A stretch of 64,000 bases of DNA. Source: CBFHSF01 sp965658445 (GTDB taxonomy: Bacteria > Bacteroidota > Bacteroidia > Flavobacteriales > Schleiferiaceae). Made by a program: the position numbers and the translations under genes. Below, piece after piece: positions 7,858-14,697 of the stretch. The first letter of the stretch is position 1; each line of letters starts with the position of its first letter. The notes under the pieces were generated by a model that saw only the letters and a list, made by a program, of their open reading frames with translations, made no database searches and was not told the origin of the DNA. The DNA lies in assembly GCA_965658445.1 (NCBI GenBank), contig CBFHSF010000008.1, positions 1-64,000 on the forward strand. Reading direction: 5' to 3'.

Positions 7858-7894
7858 ACTGCATTAAAACGACATTTTATACTAACCGTTGGGC
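7840..7894 (+). other. attC-like recombination site 7 (short form, last of array)
   Basis: Inverse core GCATATAAC (7840-7848) exactly complements the cassette start at 7047-7055. AATGTATAAA pairs imperfectly with TTTATACTAACC, and the site ends in the core GTTGGGC (7888-7894), which fits the classical GTTRRRY consensus. At 55 bases it is about the minimal length of an attC site. Confidence 0.68.
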
Positions 7895-7909
7895 AACATT
7901 AAAATCAAG

Positions 7910-8122
7910 ATGATAAAACACAAAATATTTCTGTTAACAGTAATTTCAACTACATCATGTGGAACAGGCAGTAATGAAAATGCTGATCAGGAAAAACATA
8001 TGTTCAATGTTGAATATAACGGTGCACTAAAAAATATGATGCACAAAGGAGATATATCATCAAAAGTTGACTTAAAAGACTTACAACCAACACATAGTGA
8101 ACGAATCCCAATAGGGTCATGA
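7910..8122 (+). pseudogene. 5' fragment of lipoprotein gene, resembles acetolactate decarboxylase N terminus
   Basis: A 70-residue frame from ATG 7910. A lipoprotein signal (LLTVISTTSCGTGSN) is followed by VEYNGALKNMMHKGDISSKVD, which resembles the start of the alpha-acetolactate decarboxylase (BudA/AlsD) domain in Bacteroidota lipoproteins. After about 60 residues the sequence turns into an unrelated tail and stops, so the catalytic part is missing. It is the last gene after attC-like site 7, and no site follows with the complementary core (GCCCAAC). The likely reading is a cassette cut by a deletion. The assignment rests on a short match from memory. A TTG at 7889 in the same frame is a less likely start. 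Confidence 0.4.
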
Positions 8123-8496
8123 ATTCTTGAGCCTTGACCTTTTTATCAATAAAAAAAATGATTTAATAAGGGATTGATGAACCTCCTATGTCGTTCTGCC
8201 TCTTTTTGTCAAGACAGATCCGCTTGCGGATTCACGAACTCATTAGAAAATCAAATTTCGTTCGTAAAAAGCAAGGTGCCGTGTGGGGGCACTAGCCACG
8301 CTGGGGTTTCAAGGGGATAAGTTCCCCTTGACAAGGACTGGCCCGAGGGGCGGACAATTATTAGGAGAATGGAGTAGCTACGGATTGAAAACTACTTTTA
8401 CGGAAGAAGGAACTGCTCATAACTGCTCACTGTTTACCGCTACATCTTTTTTTGTCCAATTCCCCACAATTGTTAAATTAGGGGAAGTATGGGGCC
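8123..8496. other. Gene-free region with a cluster of GC-rich hairpins
   Basis: Four stem-loops follow each other: ATCCGC/GCGGAT (8218-8231), GTGCC/GGCAC (8276-8292), CAAGGGG/CCCCTTG (8310-8330) and GCCC/GGGC (8341-8351). The GC-rich 8270-8360 segment contrasts with the AT-rich array to the left. A frame at 8283-8567 crosses it but has no recognisable domain. Near 8411-8440, CTGCTCA words resemble the repeats at 10173-10320. The region marks the end of the cassette array. A structured RNA or an element terminus are both possible. Confidence 0.4.
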
Positions 8497-10170
8497 TTGA
8501 GTGGTTCCGTGCGAAAAACCAAACACACACACTCACACCATTCAATAAACCAATCATCTGTGGATAACGAACAATCATTGACCGCCTCATACAAATCAGA
8601 CATCATTTCCGGAATCGTAGTTTTCTTAGTGGCACTGCCCCTTTGTTTGGGGATTGCGGTGGCATCGGGAGCTTCCCCATTTTCTGGAATCATCACGGGA
8701 GTGGTGGGTGGAATCATCGTGGGATACCTCAGTGGATCGCACGTAAGTGTTTCCGGGCCGGCGGCCAGCTTGATTGCCATTGTAATTTTAGCCATACAAG
8801 ATTTAGGTTTTGAGGCCTTCTTGGTGGCGGGAGTCTTGGCAGGCGTCTTCCAGTTGATTCTGGGGTTTGCCAAGTCAGGAACGTTTTCTAACTACATTCC
8901 CACGGGCGTAATCCAAGGAATGCTCACGGGCATTGGGTTGATCATCATTCTGAAGGAAATCCCCCATACCATTGGGTATGACAAGGAGCACGAAGGTGAT
9001 TTTTTCAATTACAGCCTTACGGATAGTGCTGATAGCGGCTATTTATACGAGATTGCGCACTCTTTTAACTTTGCGCATACGGGAATTATTATCGTGACTT
9101 TGGTGTCCTTGTTTATTCTTATTAGCTACGCAAAAATTCCAGCGCTCAAGAAGTTAAAACTCTTGCCAGGAGCCTTGGTAGCGGTAATTGTGGGGGTTAT
9201 TATCAATGAGATTTTTGCTCGTTTCTTCCCCGGTCTCGTCATTTCTGAGGACCACTTGGTGGAATTGCCCATGGCGGGTTCGCCCTCGGAGTTTGTGGAC
9301 CAGTTTACTATTCCTGATTTTACCGCCATTACCAACCCACAGGTATGGATTACGGCTCTCTCTATAACCGCAGTAGCCAGTATCGCCACCTTGTTGACCA
9401 TTGAAGCCGGAGATAGGCTGGATCCCTACAAACGCCATTCGGACGGAAATACAGAGCTCAAGGCGCAAGGGGTAGGGAATATTCTTTCCAGTATGATTGG
9501 AGGATTGCCTATGACTTCTGTAATTGTGAGAACTACCGCCAATATTGATGCGGGGGCAAAGAGTAAGTTATCGGCTGTATTTCACGGCATATTGCTTTTG
9601 GCTTGTGTGATTCTCATTCCCTTTTTGCTGAATAAAATTCCCATGGCCACTTTGGCTGCTATCCTTTTAATTATTGGATACAAGCTGGCAAGCCCACAGG
9701 TCTTTATGAAAATCTGGCATGTGGGAAGGTTCCACTTTATTCCCTTTATCATTACCGCAGCGGGTGTGGTAGGATTGGATTTGTTGAAAGGAGTAGCCCT
9801 CGGTATGGTAGTGAGCCTAGCCTTTGTTATCAAGGGTTACAAGAAAGCACCCTATCACGATGAGGAAGAGCCCATCGACGAAGAAAATAAAAATAGAATT
9901 ACTCTCGCTACTCGTGTTTCTTTCCTCAACAAGCACACCCTCAAAAAACGCCTTGCTAAGGTCCCAAATGACTTCGAAGTAACCATCAATGCAGAGAATT
10001 CTGTGTACCTCGGTTACGATGTCCTAGAATTGATTCGTGACTTCTACGAAAACGTCGCTCCCAAGCGAGGAATCACCGTTCACCTCAAGGGCTTCCGCGA
10101 AAACCACAATATTGAGAATACCGTGGTGGACACGGCGTTTGAGAAGAAGGAATGGGATGAGGATAAATGA
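8497..10170 (+). CDS. SulP family inorganic anion transporter
   Basis: A protein of 557 residues. A SulP (SLC26-like) core of 11-14 membrane helices spans about 35-450, with the signature region VALPLCLGIAVASGASPFSG at about 43-62 and VSVSGPAASL at 86-95, which builds the anion site. A cytoplasmic tail (about 465-550) resembles a reduced STAS domain. Substrate is probably sulfate, bicarbonate or another small anion; no neighbour such as a carbonic anhydrase helps decide. The start is uncertain: no ATG is available before the first helices, so TTG 8497 (10 bases after GGGGAAG) or GTG 8509 must be used. This is the first gene of ordinary base composition after the cassette array. Confidence 0.88.
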   Translation: MSGSVRKTKHTHSHHSINQSSVDNEQSLTASYKSDIISGIVVFLVALPLCLGIAVASGASPFSGIITGVVGGIIVGYLSGSHVSVSGPAASLIAIVILAIQDLGFEAFLVAGVLAGVFQLILGFAKSGTFSNYIPTGVIQGMLTGIGLIIILKEIPHTIGYDKEHEGDFFNYSLTDSADSGYLYEIAHSFNFAHTGIIIVTLVSLFILISYAKIPALKKLKLLPGALVAVIVGVIINEIFARFFPGLVISEDHLVELPMAGSPSEFVDQFTIPDFTAITNPQVWITALSITAVASIATLLTIEAGDRLDPYKRHSDGNTELKAQGVGNILSSMIGGLPMTSVIVRTTANIDAGAKSKLSAVFHGILLLACVILIPFLLNKIPMATLAAILLIIGYKLASPQVFMKIWHVGRFHFIPFIITAAGVVGLDLLKGVALGMVVSLAFVIKGYKKAPYHDEEEPIDEENKNRITLATRVSFLNKHTLKKRLAKVPNDFEVTINAENSVYLGYDVLELIRDFYENVAPKRGITVHLKGFRENHNIENTVVDTAFEKKEWDEDK

Positions 10171-10172
10171 TC

Positions 10173-10311
10173 GGTGAGCAGTGAGGACCTGTTCCGATGG
10201 ATATTGGGAGTGAGCTGGGAATGGGAATATGTAACAAATCACTAGTCACTAGTCACTAGTCACAAGTTACTAGTTACCAAACCCCAGTCCCTTTCATGTT
10301 CACTGCTCACC
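10173..10311. repeat. Heptamer tandem repeat inside an inverted repeat
   Basis: Three exact TCACTAG units are followed by TCACAAG, TTACTAG and TTAC (10239-10277). This lies between GGTGAGCAGTGA (10173-10184) and its exact complement TCACTGCTCACC (10300-10311), itself followed by CGCTCACTGC. The whole intergenic region can fold as a long hairpin with the heptamers in the loop. Similar words occur near 8411-8440. Confidence 0.6.
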
Positions 10312-10341
10312 GCTCACTGCTAACTTTTCACTAAACCAAAA

Positions 10342-11040
10342 ATGAACTCCGAAAAGAAAACCATCCTCAGCCTAGTCCTCCTTACCATCCTAGGGTTGGC
10401 TTACTCCTATTTTGGATATTACTACACGTATTACGGCTTAGGAGTCTACCTAACGCCACTGGTATTCGTTGTATCGGGATTGCTTGCTGGAATAGCAGTT
10501 TGGGTGCTAAAGGCGTGGCGAAAAAATTGGCAGATGCCATGGAGAAGGCAATTCTGGGTAGTTTTCAGTTCCGTGGGAAGCACTCTATTTGCTGCGCTGT
10601 TGATTTACTTGGCCGTGGACAATTACAAGCCCTCTTACTACATGTACGTGCCCGAAGATTTTGAGGGCATGGTTCACCTTCTTCCCAGTAAAGAATCTTC
10701 TGAGGAGTTGTATATCGATGAAAACGGAATAGGCTATTACCGCAGCGACCGCGAGGTAAACGTAATTGTTATGAGAGGGGAGGAGGACATCACCAACGCC
10801 TTAAACCAATACGGACGAAAGTCCTTGATTTTTAAACAAGCCGACAGCCTTCACTACAAAGCCATAGATATCACCTGTTTTGAAGTCGTAGAAGGGCGCC
10901 ACTACGGCAGTAGCCCCTGGAACCAACCCCACGCCCAATGCATGGACGAAGCGGAGTTTGTTCGAAGATTAGAATCCCAGGAGATTGATAGTTCGAAGGT
11001 AATCCAAAAAATCTATGATTTTTTGGGGACTGGGAATTAG
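10342..11040 (+). CDS. Hypothetical membrane protein with conserved C-terminal domain
   Basis: A protein of 232 residues. Hydrophobic segments lie at about 8-26, 32-55 and 72-92, followed by an extracytoplasmic domain of about 140 residues. Landmarks of that domain (YKPSYYMYVP, DFEG, DENGIGYY, ITNA, CFE, CMDEAEF) recur in the protein at 600-1097, so the two are paralogues. I do not recognise the family and assign no function. ATG 10342 sits just after the repeat cluster. The stop codon is inside an inverted repeat (11026-11034/11130-11138). Confidence 0.7.
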   Translation: MNSEKKTILSLVLLTILGLAYSYFGYYYTYYGLGVYLTPLVFVVSGLLAGIAVWVLKAWRKNWQMPWRRQFWVVFSSVGSTLFAALLIYLAVDNYKPSYYMYVPEDFEGMVHLLPSKESSEELYIDENGIGYYRSDREVNVIVMRGEEDITNALNQYGRKSLIFKQADSLHYKAIDITCFEVVEGRHYGSSPWNQPHAQCMDEAEFVRRLESQEIDSSKVIQKIYDFLGTGN

Positions 11041-11138
11041 GAACTGGGAACTAGGATAAGGAATAAGTTACCTAGCTCATGACCTTGGTCTTTTAGAAAA
11101 AAGATTATGGAAGTGGAATCCCAGCTTCCCCCAGTCCC
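11026..11138. repeat. Inverted repeat and low-complexity CTAGT/CCCAGT words
   Basis: GGGACTGGG (11026-11034) is complementary to CCCAGTCCC (11130-11138). In between are variants of GGAACTAGG, GGAACTGGG and CCTAG. The repeat overlaps the end of the preceding gene and ends just before the 3' end of the convergent carboxylase gene. It could serve as a bidirectional terminator or be a REP-like element. Confidence 0.45.
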
Positions 11139-11158
11139 AAGTGCCTTGTACCTAGTCC

Positions 11159-12784
11159 CTATACTTGAATCACCCCCGGATTATACGCCTTCTCAATGGG
11201 AGAGTGGTTAGCCATTTCAATACCCATAGAAATCCATTTGCGGGTTTCTGCGGGGTCAATGATGGCGTCTACCCATAGGCGTGCGGCGGCGTAGTACGGG
11301 CTCATTTGCTCGTCGTATTTGGCCGTGATGTCGTCTAAGAGCTTCTGTTCTACCTCTGGGGTGATTTCTTCCCCTTTGGATTTAAGGCTTGCCTTTTCAA
11401 TTTGCAAAAGCACTTTGGCGGCCTGTGAACCTCCCATTACTGCGAGTTTGGCGTTGGGCCAAGCAACGATCAATCGAGGGTCGTAGGCCTTTCCGTTCAT
11501 GGCGTAGTTTCCGGCTCCGAAGGAGTTTCCGGTAATTACTGTGAACTTGGGGACTACGGAGTTAGAAACGGCATTCACCAACTTGGCTCCGTCCTTAATG
11601 ATTCCGCCGTGTTCTGAGCGAGAACCCACCATAAAGCCCGTTACGTCTTGTAGGAAGACGAGAGGGATTTTCTTTTGGTTACAGTTGGCAATAAATCGAC
11701 AGGCTTTGTCTGCAGAGTCGGAGTAGATAACCCCTCCAAATTGCATTTCGCCCTTCTTGGATTTTACCAATTCGCGGTTGTTGGCTACGATACCCACTGC
11801 CCAGCCGTCTATGCGAGCGTAAGCGGTGTAAATGGTCTTTCCGTAGCCTTCCTTGTATTCTTCTACAGAATCGGCATCCACCAAGCGATCTACCACTTCG
11901 CGAACGTCGTAGGGCTTGCCATCTCTGGGGATGATGCCATATACTTCTTGGATGTCTTTTGCGGGATCTTGAGCTTCTTTGCGGTTGAAACCAGCCGTGT
12001 CAAAATCACCAATCTTGTCTACGATATTTTGAATGCGCGATAGGGCGTCATTGTCGTCCTTGCACTTGTAGTCGGTTACTCCAGAGATTTCTGAATGCGT
12101 CTCAGCACCTCCCAACGTTTCGTTGTCAATGTCTTCGCCAATGGCCGCTTTTACCAAGTAAGACCCCGCCAAGAAGATGGACCCCGTCTTTTCTACAATC
12201 AAAGCCTCATCACTCATAATGGGCAAGTAGGCGCCTCCAGCAACACAAGATCCCATAATGGCTGAGATTTGGGTAATCCCCATAGAACTCATTATGGCGT
12301 TGTTGCGGAAGATGCGACCAAAATTCTCTTTGTCGGGGAAGATTTCGTCCTGCATAGGCAAAAACACACCCGCACTGTCTACTAGGTAGATGATGGGAAT
12401 GCGGTTTTCCATGGAGATTTCCTGCGCTCTCAAGTTCTTCTTTCCCGTGATGGGAAACCAAGCTCCAGCCTTTACGGTGGCGTCATTGGCTACGACGATA
12501 ACCATTTTGCCCTGAACGTATCCGAGTACCACGACTACACCCCCAGAAGGGCATCCGCCGTACTCTCTGTACATGCCTTCTCCGGCAAAGGCACCAATTT
12601 CTATTTGAGGAGCATCGGCGTCTAGCAAAGTCTCTATGCGCTCTCTGGCGGTCAACTTGCCTTGTGCGTGCTGCTTTTCGATTTTCTTTTTACCACCGCC
12701 CAGTTTTACCTGTTCGTGTCTTCTTCTCATCTCAGACACCAATAGCTTCAGGGCGTCTTCGTTCTTATTGAAATTTACATCCAT
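11159..12784 (-). CDS. Acyl-CoA carboxylase beta (carboxyltransferase) subunit, methylcrotonyl-CoA carboxylase-like
   Basis: A protein of 541 residues with the full carboxyltransferase fold (two crotonase-like halves). Visible motifs are GKLTARERIE near 43-52, VANDATVKAGAWFPITGKK (about 98-116), DSAGVFLPMQ with NNAIMSSMGI, GSCVAGGAYLP, and FLAGSYLVKAA. These resemble MCC beta subunits more than propionyl-CoA carboxylase. It transfers CO2 from carboxybiotin to an acyl-CoA, probably in leucine or other branched acyl-CoA breakdown. The biotin carboxylase/BCCP alpha subunit is not in the window. The start codon overlaps the stop of the upstream SH3 protein by one base (TAATG), so the two are translationally coupled. 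Confidence 0.87.
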   Translation of the reverse strand: MDVNFNKNEDALKLLVSEMRRRHEQVKLGGGKKKIEKQHAQGKLTARERIETLLDADAPQIEIGAFAGEGMYREYGGCPSGGVVVVLGYVQGKMVIVVANDATVKAGAWFPITGKKNLRAQEISMENRIPIIYLVDSAGVFLPMQDEIFPDKENFGRIFRNNAIMSSMGITQISAIMGSCVAGGAYLPIMSDEALIVEKTGSIFLAGSYLVKAAIGEDIDNETLGGAETHSEISGVTDYKCKDDNDALSRIQNIVDKIGDFDTAGFNRKEAQDPAKDIQEVYGIIPRDGKPYDVREVVDRLVDADSVEEYKEGYGKTIYTAYARIDGWAVGIVANNRELVKSKKGEMQFGGVIYSDSADKACRFIANCNQKKIPLVFLQDVTGFMVGSRSEHGGIIKDGAKLVNAVSNSVVPKFTVITGNSFGAGNYAMNGKAYDPRLIVAWPNAKLAVMGGSQAAKVLLQIEKASLKSKGEEITPEVEQKLLDDITAKYDEQMSPYYAAARLWVDAIIDPAETRKWISMGIEMANHSPIEKAYNPGVIQV

Positions 12785-13977
12785 TATTCGCAGTTTTCAA
12801 CGGTCCATGTTCCTGCCACTCTGTATAGCGAAGTGGCCTTGGGGGTATCAGAACTCAATAGGGTAAACACATTTTTTTCGGGATAAGTTCCCACGAGGAT
12901 CACTTCCGGGATGCCGTCGCCAGAAATATCCCCAAACCAGTAGATGTCAGGAATGCCGCATTCGCCTAATTCAGACACTAATTTGGCCAAGTCTTGAGAA
13001 ACGGGACCCGCAGATTTTTCCGTTTGAGCAATCATTTTATAATTAGAAATCACGGGGCAGTTGGTCACTTCTGTCACGTTTCCTGTGGCGTACAACTGAA
13101 CATTGGTAGCGCTCAAACCTTGTTGTTGACCGTACAATTCAATTTGCATTCCGGGGAAGAGCTGGCGAGAGTTGTCCACAAAAAACGCATCGGGGAAGGT
13201 CATGGTCCAGTCTTCGGGAAGTTTTTTATCGACACCAATCAAAAAGTAAGAGGCGTCTTCAGAATCGGTTTTGATGTCAAATTCCATATTGGTTCCCAAT
13301 GAGTACTTGCTCTTGATGATCTGAAGGTCTACGATTTTTCGCGTAAACGTTCCGTTGGCATCGAGGTAGTATCCGTACCAGATTTTTCCGGGATCCAAAG
13401 AAGAGATGTCTCCACAGTAGTTGTAGGACTCCGTCAAAAATTGAATGTCCATGGGTAGAACATCAGCAGGTGCTTCGGGTTCGGGAGCTGTGCCCTTGGG
13501 TTCTGGAATGCCACCAGTAAGTACTGGAGTTCCCTTCACAGTATCCTTAGCCAATCCTTCCACAGGACGAGGCTGCTCATAATGAGAACGGCGAATAACT
13601 ATTTTAAACCAGAGGTCCGATTTACCGGTGTCAGGTTCTGCGGTGCGAATGTCATTTAATAACTCCACATCTGTGGCCGGGTAGTAGGATTCCATAAATC
13701 CATCAAACATGTACCCTTCGAGGTTCATGTACTTGACCTTCTTCCAGTTACCTTCAATACCTTCTATGGTTTGAGCTTTCTGAGGGGTAGGGCATACCAG
13801 AACGATGGCTTTGGGAGGAACAAACCCAACCACTTCGTTTTGAGTGCCAGGGCCTCCTCGCATCTTCATGCCATTTTTGGCAGTAATCTTAAACATTTGA
13901 TTGGTGGGGCAACTCGCATCCTGGGCTTGAAGGCCAAGTCCAAAGACGATGCACAGTGCAGTAAACATCCATTTCAT
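12784..13977 (-). CDS. Secreted protein with bacterial SH3-like domain
   Basis: A protein of 397 residues from the ATG at 13977; an upstream Met at 14016 would put 13 residues before a clear signal peptide (MKWMFTALCIVFGLGLQAQ). Residues about 25-95 look like a bacterial SH3 domain (MKMRGGPGTQNEVVGFVPP, then WKKVKYMNLEGYMFDGF). A Pro-rich linker (about 150-175) and a C-terminal domain of about 220 residues ending near WFGDISGDGIPEVILVG (an FG-GAP-like calcium loop) follow. It is probably periplasmic or surface-exposed. SH3 domains of this type often bind peptidoglycan or metal ions. There is 63 bases of space to the upstream wbqC-like gene and coupling to the carboxylase downstream, with which no functional link is obvious. 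Confidence 0.65.
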   Translation of the reverse strand: MKWMFTALCIVFGLGLQAQDASCPTNQMFKITAKNGMKMRGGPGTQNEVVGFVPPKAIVLVCPTPQKAQTIEGIEGNWKKVKYMNLEGYMFDGFMESYYPATDVELLNDIRTAEPDTGKSDLWFKIVIRRSHYEQPRPVEGLAKDTVKGTPVLTGGIPEPKGTAPEPEAPADVLPMDIQFLTESYNYCGDISSLDPGKIWYGYYLDANGTFTRKIVDLQIIKSKYSLGTNMEFDIKTDSEDASYFLIGVDKKLPEDWTMTFPDAFFVDNSRQLFPGMQIELYGQQQGLSATNVQLYATGNVTEVTNCPVISNYKMIAQTEKSAGPVSQDLAKLVSELGECGIPDIYWFGDISGDGIPEVILVGTYPEKNVFTLLSSDTPKATSLYRVAGTWTVENCE

Positions 13978-14040
13978 GTGTAGTGCGTTAAGGAGTATCC
14001 CCTTGGGGAGTCTCATTGGTAGGGCTAAAATAGGAATTTA

Positions 14041-14685
14041 CTAGCCATCAATGACCTCAGAATGTGGCCAATTCTTTTCTAGGTAGTCCAACCCCCAAGA
14101 TCCCTCCATAAACAAGAGGTCCAATATCGAAACATTGGGGGCAAACTCACGCGTAAAGGGCTGAGGGTAAGGTTTTAGCATTTCTGCTAAAGGGTCCTTT
14201 TTCTTGGGAGAGATGCAGTACCTGAAGTCAGACTCTGTAAAGGGTTCTATCGTGGGAAGTGTAAACGCAGTGGTGGGCTCCACAGGCAATTCGGTACGAA
14301 GGCATCCCGAAATCCATTGGTGAATGGCCAAGTTTAAATCCCACAGATATTGGGGACGGCTCTCCAGTATTTGCGATAGTTCTGCAAAAACGGTATCAAA
14401 AAAAGGCGCATTGCCGTAGGCCGTCTCAATGGCCTTGAGGTGGTTTTTTACCCAGTCTTCTGCATAGCTGATTTCCACTTGAGTGATGAGGGTGGTCTTT
14501 TCGTAAGAAACCGGAATGGTCAGCATTTGCAAGCCATTGGGACCGTTTATGTACGTGCGGTTCCTATAGGTTTGTTTGGGAAATCGCTCTTGAGCTTCCC
14601 AATGCAAAATACCTTCTCGTATGGCACGGGTGTAGTAGGTCAGGGGACCTAAATATACCGTGCTATACAATGAGTGAGCATTCAT
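14041..14685 (-). CDS. WbqC-like family protein
   Basis: A protein of 214 residues matching the WbqC family (PF08889). Landmarks are YLGPLTYYTRA at the N terminus, WEAQERFPKQTYRNRTYI (about 29-46), LTIPV with an EISYAEDW, and a conserved NAPFF. WbqC was named from O-antigen clusters, but this family is found next to the signal peptidase gene across Bacteroidota, as here (12 bases after lepB), and its function is not established. It is probably cotranscribed with the parA-lepB group. ATG 14685 is the natural start. Confidence 0.8.
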   Translation of the reverse strand: MNAHSLYSTVYLGPLTYYTRAIREGILHWEAQERFPKQTYRNRTYINGPNGLQMLTIPVSYEKTTLITQVEISYAEDWVKNHLKAIETAYGNAPFFDTVFAELSQILESRPQYLWDLNLAIHQWISGCLRTELPVEPTTAFTLPTIEPFTESDFRYCISPKKKDPLAEMLKPYPQPFTREFAPNVSILDLLFMEGSWGLDYLEKNWPHSEVIDG

Positions 14686-14697
14686 GTTTCTACTGAT

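Larger units (their letters stand above)
1155..7894 (+). mobile_element. Integron-like gene cassette array (attC-like sites, no integrase in window)
   Basis: Seven palindromic spacers, ending at about 1211, 2923, 4486, 5354, 6229, 7053 and 7894, separate + strand genes of unrelated function. Six of them end in AACCGTT and one in GACGTTGGC. Inverse cores such as TGCCAAC, GCTTGTAAC and GCATATAAC lie at their left sides. In four intervals the inverse core after the gene is complementary to the bases at the start of that same interval (7/7, 9/9, 8/9 and 9/9 matches), as expected if each interval once existed as an excised circle. The DNA is visibly AT-richer than the flank right of about 8,480. 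No tyrosine recombinase is present, so this is best described as a cluster of attC sites lacking an integrase. The left limit may lie outside the window. Confidence 0.72.

Noticed and set aside
4421..7894. Spacers as simple rho-independent terminators
   Set aside because: The CCCTGCGGG hairpins have no T tract, and the flanking core and inverse-core pairing is not explained by termination.
8283..8567. Frame of 94 codons crossing the hairpin cluster
   Set aside because: It overlaps the SulP start, consists largely of hairpin sequence and shows no domain.
10239..10277. CRISPR array
   Set aside because: The units are 7 bases long and contiguous, without spacers. It is a simple tandem repeat.
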